In this document: piece by piece, positions 45,692-58,140 of the stretch | Layout: every line of letters starts with the position of its first letter | Position numbering within the stretch: the first letter of the stretch is position 1 | The notes under the pieces: model-generated | Database searches by the model: none | Told to the model about the DNA's origin: nothing | What the model saw: only the letters and a program-made list of their open reading frames with translations | Assembly: GCA_028673005.1 (NCBI GenBank) | Contig: CM054117.1 | Location: 53,877,370-53,941,369 of the forward strand | Length of the DNA: 64,000 nt | Direction: 5' to 3' | DNA from: Tanypteryx hageni | Lineage: Eukaryota; Arthropoda; Insecta; Odonata; Petaluridae | Translations under genes and position numbers: made by a program

Positions 45692-45745
<54 letters not shown>
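45692..45745. repeat. (CT)n microsatellite
   Basis: Uninterrupted CT tract of about 54 bp; overlapping frames show Leu-Ser or Glu-Arg runs. Confidence 0.96.
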
Positions 45746-45747
<2 letters not shown>

Positions 45748-48130
45748 GCCGTCTGTTTTATGGAGCCTCGGAACATTTTCCTTCCAAAGCGACCCATCAT
45801 ATCCTCATCACCGTCGTTACCGCCGAGAGCTCCCTTCTTGCGACTGATATAAAACGGTCGGGGGCGGTCGTTAGCTTCTTCATTGTACTTTATCACAATC
45901 GGAATCATTTTTCCTCTAGGGATAAAATGCAGACCCAAATTAAAACCTTCCCAATATTTATTCCGTCCGATCCCGCTCTAAACGTGTAAAAACTTCTCTT
46001 CGGTTCTTTTGTTTTCTGACTTCAACTGTATACAGAATATAGAAGAATTCGCTATTTGGGTCACGGATATATCGGCGATGTTATAGCATGGAGAATTGCT
46101 TTCGTGCTTACGATGGCGTTTGCGCTCCTTTCAATCCTCGGCACGCATTTATCGAGAATACTTTCACGTAACTTAACTGTTAATGTTCGTTTCCGACTGC
46201 ATCGATAATTGTCTTGCAAGTGAAAATCGACGGTGGGTTTCCGATGGAGGCTCGATGCTATTGTGAAAACTAATGAGCGATCCTTGGAGGTAGGGAAAAA
46301 AATAATTGTCTGCACTCTCATTTCTGCGTTAGCTCCGAGATTGGATGTGGTTGAGAATATATCACGCGATATCAATTGAAATGGTCATTGTTTTAGTTCT
46401 TAAATGTTAAAATATTTTCCTGCGACAGCGATATTCCGATTTAAATTCGTGCAACATACTTAGAAAAGCAAGGCTGAACGTGCTCCATAAGTTATAAACC
46501 TGACTTCAATGTCATAAAAGTAATTTTTTGCACGTCTTAATATCACGAACGGCTGCCAAATACGCAGACAACAGAATCCCAAGCCCTTCACTCTTAATGT
46601 TATAGATCTCAATAAATTACCTAGAAATGGCAAGGCGCGGAATAGACCTAGAGAGTAGTTTGCGAGCGATAACTCAAGGCATATATCCCTAAGGAACGTT
46701 TGTGATTGTCACTATGATCCCGAGTATATCAGGTAAACACTACCACAACCTCTCATTTAACCTTTGGTCTTAATTCCAGCGAAGCAATAATTCATACGAT
46801 TTTGCTCGCGTCTAACGATACCATTGAGGTCACTCCAGTATTAAATTACGACGATGGTTTTCTTAATTCTAATTTGAATAATGACCTACAATACCACTAC
46901 GTGGTGCTCATTTAGATCGCGCGAACACGTGTCCCGACTACGAAAAAAAAACATTTTTGTAACCCATTTCTCGAACGCGTCGATATCATCACGGCGATAA
47001 AATATTTCTCGCTCACTCCCCGACGCAGAAGACGAGCAAAACGTCGACCGAAAAAAAATCCGACTCGATTAAGATACTTAAAGCTCCGAGATCGCCGGTA
47101 CTCACCGGAAACCGAGACACGTAAAGCCGACGCCGAACCTTTCTAACCCTCTAACCTCTAACCCTTTTTCGCATTACCTGGCTGTAAAAAAATACATGTA
47201 AGTACGAGATACGCATGTCTTCAAAATGAATGCCTTTCCAAGCTGCCAACAACAGGAGAGGAGGATAATGAGGTGGCGAAAGAGTATTTTTTTCCTTTTT
47301 CTTTAACGAGCCGCACACTATATCGCATGCGCTCGACGTACTTGCTCGCATGCATCCCGATTGCCTTGGGAAGGAGAGGAGAGGACGGACGCTAAACCTT
47401 AAAACGTGTTAAGAGGGAGGAGGATTGTTCGGTCAGGGAACGGATATCTCATGACCACACGGGGATGCTGAGAGGTGAAAGGAAGCCCAGCGACGCCTCT
47501 GGCGGGGGTGGGAGGCAAAGCGGAGTCGTGGCGGTTGAAATAAAAAAAACGCGGGCAAGACAGGTGAAAGGCGCCGGGCGCAACGCATGCCAGAGTGATC
47601 ATGCAGGACGGAGGGGTGTGTATATCGGTACGTATCCCCCTCAGCCGCCGCCTTCTCCTCCCACTCGCTGGTTCGCACACACGCACCCAGTCCGGGCAAC
47701 GGGCCAAAAAAAAAGCCACGCCACTTTCAGCAGGGGTGAAGGGCGTCTTAGGATGTGAAAAAGATCTCTCTTCCAACTCTTACCCACAAGTGGAGATGGT
47801 TTCAGAACAACGGCGAAATTGTGAACTACGGTTATTTTTAAAAAGGTTTTTTATTCGAAATTTAATCGATGGATATTTTTTAAAGAAGATTTATCGCGCG
47901 TTTATCAACCCGTCGTCTCGCGCCCTTTTATGTATCGCCGCCTAAGAAAAGTCCGGCGTTCATTTTTTTTCATCGAATTCCCGCGTCTCGACGCGTGACC
48001 TTTGAAGGCATCACTTGCGCTGCGTAGATATATAAAAATATAAAAAGCACTCGGTAGCCCTTTTCCTGGTCTTATCTGAGGAATCTCATGTTTGTTAGAG
48101 AGGGCGCGGAAGAAGTGAAAGGTCTCTCGC
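45746..48130. other. No recognised gene
   Basis: About 2.4 kb. The 47.4-47.8 kb part is locally GC-rich with four overlapping frames on both strands and no domain. Confidence 0.45.
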
Positions 48131-48147
48131 GTATGTATATATGTATA

Positions 48148-48197
<50 letters not shown>
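48131..48197. repeat. Compound (TG)n(TA)n(CA)n microsatellite
   Basis: A GT run, then about 22 bp of TA, then an AC run. The whole is a large self-complementary foldback because the GT and AC flanks pair and the TA centre is palindromic. Confidence 0.9.
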
Positions 48198-51100
48198 ATA
48201 CAGCATACATGAGATCCGTAAGATTTGCTACCCGACAGAAGCCGCGGCGTGGCATCCAGTGCCACATAAAGAGAGCCATCATCTTGGATTTCTGACGAGG
48301 GGAGTCATTCCGAAAAGATGAGTATCGGCATACCAGGGGAAATTCCGTCTGGCGTGTCGGTCCGAGCATTCGAAAATTCAAGTGTCACTCGGACGATCCG
48401 CGAGGTTGGTGCCCGCGGCAATCATCAATCACCCGTAGAAACCTTTGATGTAAACAAAATTACGCCCACACAACCGACTTTGTTTCCACGAACGCTTGTG
48501 TACATTGCTTATAGGAACGCAACGGGTTCCTTAATTAAAATCGACCGCGTGGATTGTTTCGAAGATCGGCATTTTTTCCCTAAAGTCGGTTAGTTAAATA
48601 AAATATGTGCCCACAGATCACTCAATCTCGCTTCCACTCGCGCAATCTTTATGATTTATGCCTCGATCATAAATCCAGCTCGATTCATAATTAAAACCCG
48701 GACGCATTTACGGTTAATCGCACCGAATGATGATTAAGGAGTACAAAAGGAAACGTTCCGTTCGAGATTAAGTACGATTAATTAACGTTAAACATACCGC
48801 CGAGTTTCAATTTCTTTCCGATCCCATTCAGTTTTCATTTTTTCCCGACGGACACGTTTTTATGATATATATACATATACCAGCGAGACGCAACGCGATT
48901 GCATTCTTCTCTGATCCATCAACGTCCACTCCGCAATCGATCATACGCAAAATCTCGCAACGCCGCAGAACACGCAATCCGACTGTATCCCGCCGTAACG
49001 AGACGAACGACCTTCCAATGCACACACGCACGCACGTGCTCACACACTCCCTCGGCGCTCGTTTTTATATCCATTTGTCGATCGGAAACATGTGACAACA
49101 CCGTTCTCCCCGACGGGTATTACATCAGCACGCGACTGTTGGAAAATCGCGATTTTAAAGCTCTCCGCTCCCGATACCTTCGGCCATTTGTGGAAAACTT
49201 CCGTTCCCTTACGGATGCGAACGCAACGATGTAGAATTTAGACCGCCGGCGCCCTAACACGGAGGGTTTTTTTTAAAGAGAATTAGGGACGGTCTCCTTA
49301 AGCGAAAAATACGAATCGAAAGAAATAAGGAACGTGACTGGGTAGAGCGACATTATTCTGCCATCTTTGTTGGGATCGGTTGACCCTTGTGCGAAGGCGG
49401 GTTTTAGCTAGAGGTCTGCGCCGCCTCGAAAGGGAAACTCGATATATGGGTTTGCACGGGGTTAAGAAGGAAGAGGGAGAGAGAGGTTTTGGGTTGAGAG
49501 GACGAGTATGGTCGGAGTGGAAGGGATGAAGGAATGAGGAGGGAGAGAAAGGAATGTTGCGGGAAGGTGGTTGAGATTTCGTCGGGGGAGAGGTCATTTT
49601 TGAAAGATATCTTCGGAGAAGTAAAAATAAAAGTCGGGCACAAGAATGACGGCGGGGATGAGAGAGTGGATTGAAAAGATAAAAATGTCGGGGTATGAGA
49701 GGGATCCGAGAGATTCGAATCTAGCGTCGGATGCAAATGCGGGAGCGGCCGTCGCCAGAGAAAGCGGGCGGGGAAAATTTGCGTGACACGGGCGTTCTCG
49801 CGGAAAGCCATCTCAAATTGCGTCGGCGCACGTGCGTAGATCCGAAGCAGCGCTTATTCCGAAACGACTTTCGCGGCGCATTTGTTTTGTTTTTTCTCTC
49901 ACTCTCTCCTCCTACGTGCTCCAGAACGTCGGACTTTCTTCTTTTCGCCCGCATCGAGACGTCATTCTTTCAATATCGAGCGCACTTATTTCCTCCTCAT
50001 CCAAGTTTTGTCTAAGAACGCCAGGAGAAAGGGCGAAGGAAAGCAGCGTTTCGTTTTTTTAACTACAAAGTCAAAGTTTTACAAATAATTCCCTGTTTTT
50101 ATCATCGACCTCGAACATGAATTGGTATTTGTTTCGCTTCGGTTGATTTCAACAGTACGGATAATAAAGCGTAAGCTATCTAAGATTCTTTGATAAATCT
50201 AAATTAAATGCTTTAAAAATGTGAGTACTGCAAAATAATACATGAAGAATATACCATATGTGGCAAGGGTTGATTCTGAATTTCAGAGGGCCTGGATTAA
50301 TTTCCTCTAGGGACTCATCCAAATGCAATTCATCGTTTTATTTTTAGAATGGATGACAGAACTTGGCCATTCAGTGCCCCTCTAAATGTCGGACACCCTA
50401 GGCAATGTCCATTTTACTTAATCAGAGAAACACTTCAACCGAAACTGATGCAATCCGTTATTAACCTTTATTTCGCATAACATTTTAGGGCAGAAAACTT
50501 TTTCTCGGGAAACCACCCTCAGATAAATGACATATTCCAATAAAAAGAAACCCCGATTCCTTTCAGAATGATTTCGCTAAGCCCAACGTTTTTCAGAAAC
50601 CGGCGTACGACGAACGCTCAGCTGGTTGAGCCTTCATTTGGCGCAGGCGATAAAACGGACGATTTCGGCGCGCAGTAAAGACATACTCAAACTGCGTAAA
50701 TGGTTTTTCTGGTACACGAAAAAAAACCTTTATGCGGCGTACATAACCACCGCGAATGCGGTCTCCGTGTTTGATTTCCTCTAGAATTCCGCCCTCGGAG
50801 ACGAGCTTGCGTTTTTTTACGAAAAACAGATTTATTCCGCCAGCGGAGGCGAGAGAGACTTCGGCACCGACTGTCACGGTCAGTAGGGTGTCCAACGCAG
50901 GCGGTCCGTCACTGTCTCTCTCTATCGTTCTCCTCCCACTCTCTTCCTCTCTGCCTTCCACTCTGCCTCTTTCTCTCCCTCCATATTCTTCCTCCTCTCT
51001 CTTCCTTTCTCCCTCTTATATTCCTCCTCTCTTCCTCCCTACTCCCTCTCTCCACCGTCACCACCATCTCCAAGAAGCCCCTTTTACCATCCTTACCGCC

Positions 51101-51360
51101 TCTTTCCTCTCATCAAACTTTTTCTCCTCCTCCCCTCTTCCCTATTCGCCCCGCAATTCGTCCCCAAGGACTCGGCCAATCCGAACTCCCTCACCCGGCA
51201 CCACTCTTGGCGCCGTCCTGACAGTTGAAGGAGCTAAACCGTTACGAAAGAGCGTGTGGGCGTGATGGCTGCGAGGTTTGGTTTGTGTTTTTTGGCGGTT
51301 TTCAATCCTCGTCGCTCTTAGAAGGGAAGGCGGTGGGAAAACCCGACGTACCGTGCATTC
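48198..51360. other. No recognised gene; purine patch at 49.45-49.72 kb
   Basis: About 3.2 kb. The plus strand is purine-rich around 49450-49720, making Ser/Pro-rich minus frames there artefacts. The 122-codon minus frame 50593-50961 is the least repetitive reading frame in this part but shows no recognised domain. 50300-50420 may be an old dispersed repeat (CCCTAGGCAATGTCC). Confidence 0.4.
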
Positions 51361-51496
51361 TGCCGGATGGGAAGAAAGGGGGGAAAAGGGGAAAAGAAAG
51401 GAAGGAGGGAGGAGGGAGGAGAGGGAGGAGAGAGGAGAGGGAGAGAGGGAGGAGAGGGAGGAGGGGGAGAGAGGGGGAGGGAGGAGGGGGAGAGAT
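51361..51496. repeat. G/A-rich tract (GGAGGGAGAGA units)
   Basis: Almost pure purine over about 135 bp on the plus strand; the source of Gly/Arg/Glu-rich plus frames and Pro/Ser/Leu-rich minus frames. Confidence 0.92.
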
Positions 51497-51525
51497 ACAG
51501 TAAAAAACCGTGAGGATCATTTTGT

Positions 51526-51620
51526 AAGCAGATGGCTTTATAGTGGTGGGCATTATGATGGCTTTATGGTCTGGCGGATAAGGGTTCAAAACCCAATTTG
51601 GGGTTTTGGTTTTTACGTAC
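51526..51620 (+). mobile_element. Possible tRNA-derived SINE head or tRNA-like relic
   Basis: A possible A box TGGCTTTATAGTGG (51533-51546) and a good B box GGTTCAAAACC (51583-51593) within GGG-TTCAAAA-CCC are about 37 bp apart, as in a tRNA. A convincing acceptor stem and anticodon arm cannot be drawn, so a functional tRNA is unlikely. It is a different family from the SINE at 13.5 and 58.5 kb. Confidence 0.3.
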
Positions 51621-53174
51621 GCTGGCTTTTCATTTTTTTCCAACGCGCCGATACTGCGGCTAGGTTTGCTTGAAACTTCAAGGTGTCAATCACACAACGA
51701 AGCGTGACGATTGTTGGCCAAGGAGAAATGGCCGAACACTTTCTTCGTTGGGTTGCTACGGCAACCATCCGCGAGCCAATACGGAGGGACGGTAGACATG
51801 ATACGGAATATATTTTATAAATTACCTGTACTAACCTCATTCCTCTAAATTATACATTTTTGTTGCCTAATACTGGAGGCATTTAGCAACTCGAAAAAAC
51901 GCTGATAGAATATCACTCGACATTTAAGTTACTGCGATGAAAACTTTGTGATTTTTGCTTCCATCGACCTTTTGTTGAATATTTTCAGGTAGTGATTTTA
52001 GAAGTTCGCCATCCGTTATTTAATTACATCCGTATATTTTATTTGATATTTTACTTGTCATTCCATTTTATCGTTTGACCTGTTATTTTTTGTAAACTCT
52101 CTAAATGTCAAGTTTTTGTTTGAATATTTCATTTCGTAGCTAGTCAGTTGTAATACACAGTTACCGCGCCTTTAACTTTAATTATGTATTATGTATGTAT
52201 TATGTAAATATGGATATTCATCATAATTAATTATTTTTAATGATAAAAAATGTGGGCTGAAATTGCCCAAAATGAATAAATTCAATATGAAAGGCCTAAC
52301 CTATGCTCCTCGTGTACATATTATTAATCAATGCAATATAAGTAGGCCATACTGGCCAGGTGGTAACAGAACGGTGCAACTGCAGTGAATATGATTATAT
52401 ATACACACGCACATATGTGCACATATGTGCATAAACATACATACACATTTTGGTAGACACGAGAACAATACATTGACAAACGATTCGCAAAGTTATATTA
52501 AATTGCATTTTTCCAATACCTTTCATTATTCCAAGGTTATCAAGAGAGAATTCGGGAAAATTAATTTGTAAAAGTCCCTCCTTTCCAGATTGATCGATAT
52601 ATCCGATCGCTACTCGCATCCTATTTGAATTCATTAGCCGCAAAAAAGCGAAAGCCTGGCAACCTCGAATAAATCATGCAAATACGAACCTTATCCCTTT
52701 CCTGCCTCTCCGTAAATGAAGGCGGCGAGTTACGAAAGGTCAAGCGTGGGATGGCTTCTCGATAATTTTCAAGCAAAATTCAAACGATACGATACCAAGG
52801 GTGGCTGTTATGTTTAATGCGCGAGCCTGTGACACATACGTCGACCCGCGAGGGAAATCTTTAATTACACGTCTGCCTCCCTATAATTTCGAGTTTTTTT
52901 TTCGTCTTGGGGATGGGAAAGGTACCGAGAGCCGGACATTTATTCAAACGGCACCTGCGCAAATATGACGGCTAAATAAACATAGTGTCCGTGAAAATAT
53001 GCGTATTATGTCTGACTAAATCAGGTGAGACATTCCATATGACTTCATCGTAAAATATTTTACTTATCTATGCTCTGTAGCAAAAGGGTGGCTTCAAAAT
53101 GCTTCTTTTATTGGTAAAAACTCTGAAATTCTGCGATGATGCCAATGACAGAAGAAATTACACCCATCTCTCGC
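51621..53174. other. No recognised gene
   Basis: About 1.5 kb, AT-rich, with a degenerate CACATATGTGCA patch (52400-52445) and no recognised coding sequence. Confidence 0.5.
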
Positions 53175-53235
53175 TTTGTACGGTTTCTCTTCACGCGTTT
53201 TCCGTTTAGCGCGGTTTTCAGTTTAGGGAGCTACC
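53175..53235. mobile_element. Possible Tigger-like subterminal fragment
   Basis: TACGGTTTCTC, CACGCGTTTTCC and GTTTAGCGCGGTTTTCAG in series resemble the repeated ACGCGGTTTT subterminal sequence of pogo/Tigger elements. No terminal repeat pair was found. Confidence 0.25.
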
Positions 53236-54700
53236 TCGAATCGCACGACCATCAATTTCACTTTACCACGTTTTGGAAATGTCTCCAAGCGTCATAAATC
53301 ATTAAATGTTTCAGTTTGACTCTGAGATTATAAAAAACGATAAAGGAAGCGATTGTGAATATTATATAATTAAATTGCTTCGCGTTGAGTTCGAAAGACC
53401 GCTCAAATGTAACCTCATGTGTTCCTATGGGGAAATCTACCAAATTTGTTAGGTTTTCTTCGCACGGTCTTCTATAGGAACGCATGCACCCTGCACAGTG
53501 AGGAAGGTGTGTATTCGGAGTGGTTTTATAGCGTTGACAAGTTTAATTAGAAATGGAAAGATGTCTTCCTTGAGTTGGATTGTTATAGCAACACATCTCT
53601 TACAGAGCTTAACCCATCCCACGATTTCAAAGAACACTTGGGTAGATCCTTACGGTGTATAGCACCTCGGAGAAATTGGAGCAAAAACAGCCGCTGGCGG
53701 TGATATCATCATTCATTGCGGTTAAAAGCACGCCTCTTTCTTACGCCGCCTTTGAATATGCCGTTTCTTATATTGTTGAGCGGCCTTTAACTTGAGCCCA
53801 ATTCGCTTAAAACTTCCGAACTCTCAGTCCATTACGCAAAGCCGCGTCGTCCCGGTGACCGCTGATGTCGCTTTTGTTTGTACAAAGCGCGTTAAAATCT
53901 CCGGTTTGGATTCTTCGTTTGCCCGCGTCCTTTTTCGGATGAACTCACGCTACTCCGCCGTTGACACAAGAGGCGTCGAGGAGTCGTGGGGACAAAAAAT
54001 CGTGCATCGTTCCGAGAATTTTCTACTTTTTTTGGAAATGGAGAGAGGTCTTCGCGGACGGAAAAACCAAAGAGCGAAGCATCGCGAAACTTAATAAGTG
54101 GGTCGATTGGCGTTTTGCGAGACCACCGGAATGCATATACGACCGAACTCAACTGTCGGACTACCAAAAAGGCGTTCGTCAGTCGCGCCAACGTTTGATT
54201 TTTGTACGTTATAAGGAGACCGTGAGAGGAAAAATGACGTCGAGATTTTACGAGCGGCCGAGTTAGCGAGTAGATCGTATTAGACGCTGGAGGCGTTCGT
54301 GGAGGATAGAAAGTTTTGAAAGATGAAGACAGATCGTACGGGAAGTGGGTGGAGTGCACACGCCGGGAGAGATGAGGGTATCAGATAAATGATGTATCGA
54401 GCAGGAGAAGCGTCGGGAATGAAAGAAACGGATGGATGCAAGCGAGTGAACGATGGAAATGAATGGTAAACATACGGCTGAGAAATATCGAGAGGCTTCG
54501 CCGGCTGAAGATTTCCCATGGATTCGAAGTCTGACGCATTATTATATTTATACGAGATGCGTCGAGGCCGAGTAGGCGGCGCATATGGGAGATGGTCGAT
54601 ATTGGTAACCTCATTTTATATTTATACAATTCATTTTAACGGTGACTCGGGGCATTGATCAGTCACGAAAACCCTGTTTATCTCACTATAGTGCACTGAA
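53236..54700. other. No recognised gene
   Basis: About 1.5 kb. Frames 53792-54094, 53892-54359 and 53961-54266 overlap on both strands with no domain. 54280-54450 is mildly purine-rich. Confidence 0.45.
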
Positions 54701-54709
54701 AAGGGAGTT

Positions 54710-54905
54710 ATTGATATCGCGTTATGGCTTAAATCAAATTAACAAAACATACATCTCTAGATTATATGCTAAATTAGATAGTCGGTTCTAAATTCGAAAT
54801 TAGAAGCAATCAAATGTGAATCTCCACTGATGACGACTGATTTGTTGCCGAAACGCGCACCTGGCTAGCTCGACCTTTTTGTGGCTATCGGCGTATATTA
54901 TTTCA
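54710..54905 (+). mobile_element. Copy of the hammerhead-like palindromic family
   Basis: The left arm contains CGTTATGGCTTAAATCAAATT, ACAAAACATACATCTCTAGA. The central core is at 54818-54868. The right part CGACCTTTTTGTGGCTATCGG corresponds to the GTTATGGCCATTGG arm of the 39983-40208 element. The outer ends are not well defined. Confidence 0.55.
54818..54868 (+). ncRNA. Hammerhead-like core with altered cleavage triplet
   Basis: CUGAUGA (54827-54833, the canonical sequence), a CGAC...GUUG stem II, GAAA (54850-54853), CGCGCA, then ACC where the family has AUC, then UGG, which can pair with CCA directly before CUGAUGA as stem I. The U in NUH is required for cleavage, so this copy should be inactive even though its first box and stem I contacts are best preserved. 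Confidence 0.4.
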
Positions 54906-55680
54906 GTTCAACAGAAAGAATTTTCGAGATTTTGGGGGAAGTCCGATTTCTTATGTAAAATACAGTTTTCCCCTCTTTCCAGGATACAAAGCTTGAGACA
55001 CCCTTCCCCAATCATTCTTCCGCAACATTTCGGCGTATCTTGACCGAAAAAAGTTTCAATCTTTCCAACGATAGAATATTGAACTTTGCGCCACAACTAT
55101 TTCGACACTGGAAAATTCCATCCATTTGTTTCGAGAATAACCGCACGACCCCATCTCCGCGTGGCACGCCAGCTTTCCTACAAGGCATTCCACTTAACGA
55201 CCATAACGCGGTATAAAATTTCATCCCGCAATCTAGATCCAGAAAGGCGCCAAATGAGATACAGCGCTTTCTGTTTGGCCAAGAGAACTTTTATCTCGGC
55301 ACAACTGCTTTCTCTTAATTACGGAATCGAATGCCTCGGTCCCCTTATTTCCTCACGAACGCGACCGGCGCCGAATTTTCCTCACGACTGCACTTGCCGA
55401 AATATTTGGCTCCCATTCGGCTACCCGGTTCTCTCCCCATCCTTTACCCCCTACCCTTCCAAAAGTATAACCGGGCAATTATGGGGGGCGAGATTATTTT
55501 CTTTCCTTCTTTGCCGACGACGGGAGAGCCGCCCGTCACACCCTATTGAGCAGCTTTCGCGCCACACGCAGTGAAGGGGTCGGCTAATAAATATTTTAGT
55601 CCGCGCCACTAGGAGGAGCAATTTGGTTCGAAATATTTCAGAGATATTCGGCTCTGATTGCTTTCTGGGTCAATGGAGAT
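54906..55680. other. No recognised gene
   Basis: The 162-codon plus frame 55086-55574 overlaps other frames (55012-55224 minus, 55331-55549 plus) and has no recognisable domain. A decayed exon is possible but unsupported. Confidence 0.4.
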
Positions 55681-55779
55681 AGTTTTACGGGTATGACGAG
55701 AGAATACGCTTTATACCTATTAACAGAGAAAAGATATAGAAGCAATTAGCGTCATCATTTCCTCGGTTAGTTCTTCATT

Positions 55780-55870
55780 CCACTTTATAGCTGAAACGCG
55801 AATTATGCCGACCAAGACTAGATTAGACAGGCGGTTAAATTGACAAACTACGTCTCTCCAATATCCGTAA
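55780..55870 (+). mobile_element. Diverged fragment of the palindromic family
   Basis: AGCTGAAACGCGAATTATG keeps the GAAACGCG part of the core, and AAATTGACAAACTACGTCTCTCC matches arm sequence seen at 40.93 kb. The first box is not preserved. Confidence 0.4.
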
Positions 55871-56759
55871 AATGTTAAGAATCTATATGCAACTTTCTTG
55901 GCCCTTTTTACGGGTACTACTCTAAAATTTGCATTATATAGGTACAGGGTCCATTAAATATATTTTCATTAGAATAAAGGGAATATTGGATACAGCAGAA
56001 TAAAAGACCGAGAATGATTAGAATGTTTGAAAGAGTTACCAAGAAATAAAGGTTGAAGATGATAGAATGATATAGAGAATCCCTTATTGCATGCTGTCGT
56101 GAACCTTTCTGAAGGCAGGATACTTATAATGGTGAAGACAGTGATATACTTTCGCGAAAAAATGGCTAAATTTCAGGCCCATGTATGGATCTATACAATT
56201 GAAAAACACACATATATTTATGTGTGTGCATTCACGGAGAATACTATATTCCTAAAGCTTTATAATATTAGAAGCGTTTCAAAAACAAGATGCGCTTCAC
56301 GTACAGGAAATAGTGCGTGATACGCCTCTCCAGAACACGGCATCCTATGCCGTAAAAAACATTCGACTGCAATCTCTCCACCTCCTTTGCTCCTCGAACC
56401 AAACCAAGTTTATCGAGCCATAATTTTTCCTGGGCAACGACAACCAAATTGGAAGCGAAAATTTCCCTTTCTCGGTGCACGCTCTGTCGAGATCGTTTCT
56501 TGCCCCAACCACGCCCATTTGGGATATTTTCTCTCCTCCAATTTTCGGTCGCCGTCCCTTCCGCCGCCCACGCGACCAAAGGATTCCATCTCGATCCGAA
56601 ACACTCTCGCGGGCTCTCTCGACCTGTTCCAAAACCCGCTTCTCGGAAAAACGTGAACACTCGCGTTCACGCGCGCAGACATGGTCCCCTCCATATAGGG
56701 TCTATAAGAGATTAGCATAAGCGCCGACAGTAAAGCTCTCACGAATCGGACGAGAATAT
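55871..56759. other. No recognised gene
   Basis: Frames at 56268-56720 on both strands overlap in several registers (up to 130 codons) and show no domain. Confidence 0.45.
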
Positions 56760-57010
56760 CAAAGACGGGATGGATAAATAACAGGGATAATAGGTATGTA
56801 TGGAAGAAAGGGGATGGGGAATGTAGAATGGGAAAGGAAAAGAGAGAAACAGAAATAGAATTCGATTTCCGAGGAGAGAGAGGAAGAAAGAATGCGGGAG
56901 AGAGAGAGAGGGGGGGAGAAATACGGAGGAAGAGGGGGAAGGGAGTTAGGGAAACCGAGAGGAAGAAAAAGGAATCTGGAGAAACAGGATTTAGAGATAG
57001 ATAGACACAA
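56760..57010. repeat. Purine-rich tract
   Basis: The plus strand is strongly A/G biased, including a GAGAGAGAGAGGGGGGG run near 56899-56917. The 207-codon minus frame 56410-57033 owes its Leu/Ser/Pro/Phe N-terminal part to this tract and is rejected. Confidence 0.8.
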
Positions 57011-57359
57011 GTGTTTATTAGGTCGAGATTCAAAATAGTGAGTCTAGAGCTCCACCTAACCCTTTATCATGAACAAATTGCATAGTAAATTTAATGTACA
57101 TCATGTGGTAAATATGGAAATGAAAAGGGGAGGTTATCTGTGGAGAAAACTAAGGAGAAATAGAAAATAGGTTAAATACTCCTAAGGAAAAACTGCACGG
57201 AATGAAAATACACACAAAAGAAAGGGGTTTGAAAAACCTACTGATAGCATCATTTAAAGTTTGAGAGTTACAAGAAAATAAAGAACTTACATTGATGTAC
57301 ATATAACAAAAATATATTTATATATACATCCTATTATAAGCATTATATTTATATCCCTT

Positions 57360-57660
57360 GTTGGATAGAAAACAGGACAAGATTATAGTGAAAAATGTCG
57401 AGGTAAAGGATAGAAAGAGGAAAGAGGAGATAGAAAGAGGTACGAAAAAAGAGGCCTATGGAGAGTTAAGAAATGAAGATATAGGTAAGGGAGATAGAAA
57501 TAATGGAGTTTGTAAAGGGAGAAAGAAAATTATTACAAATACAGGAAATATAATATAGGCAGAAAGAAGATAGTTAAAGAAGAATGCGAAATGGGGATAG
57601 AGGAACGAACGACAGCGTGAAATTAGAAAACGAAAGTTAAAAAAGTGCCATAAAACTAAA
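57360..57660. repeat. Purine-rich tract
   Basis: A-biased purine stretch (GGATAGAAAGAGG, GGAGATAGAAAGAGG near-repeats at about 57409 and 57427). Lys/Glu-rich plus frame 57358-57558 is a composition artefact. Confidence 0.7.
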
Positions 57661-58140
57661 AAAAGTGACACGCCCACGCGGGGCGGGAAGACCGAAAAAA
57701 AACAAACAAAAGAATGCGACAAGTCGCTGCATCTCGGGCGGAAGGAAAGGAGGAAGGGAGGGGTGGCAAGACGGAGAGAAATGGCGCCGTAAAGAGGCGT
57801 GCCGAATCGCAGGGAATTGAGTCTTTTCGGGCTCTCCGGCAAAAGGCGCTCTCCTCGTGAAGCACAAGATCTTCACGTGCGTTTCCACTTTCGTCTTTCA
57901 TTTTTTTCATTTCCACCGCGAGCGCTAATTTTTTTACATTCCCCTCCTTTCGATCCGGTGAATTCCGACGGCACAACTCGCTTTCGCTTACGTTCCCTCC
58001 TTATCATAACATTCGTGATTCCCGTCAGATGAATTTAAAATGCGAGCAGATTTTTATCGAACCTCCTTCTCTATAACAATCGGCACAGACCGATTTCTAC
58101 ATCTGAGCTCGTTTTTTTGGACGCGGTGAAGTTATTTCAC
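57661..58140. other. No recognised gene
   Basis: Overlapping frames on both strands; no domain or RNA signature. Confidence 0.45.

Noticed and set aside
50300..50420. Possible old dispersed repeat (CTCTAAATGTCGGACACCCTAGGCAATGTCC region)
   Set aside because: Looks familiar as repeat-like DNA but no ends, partner copy or family could be identified.
50593..50961. 122-codon minus-strand frame with non-repetitive composition
   Set aside because: Looked more protein-like than its neighbours, but no domain or motif could be named and no splice context seen; kept out of the gene calls.
56410..57033. 207-codon minus-strand frame, the longest in the window
   Set aside because: Its first half is dictated by a purine tract, and three other frames overlap its second half.
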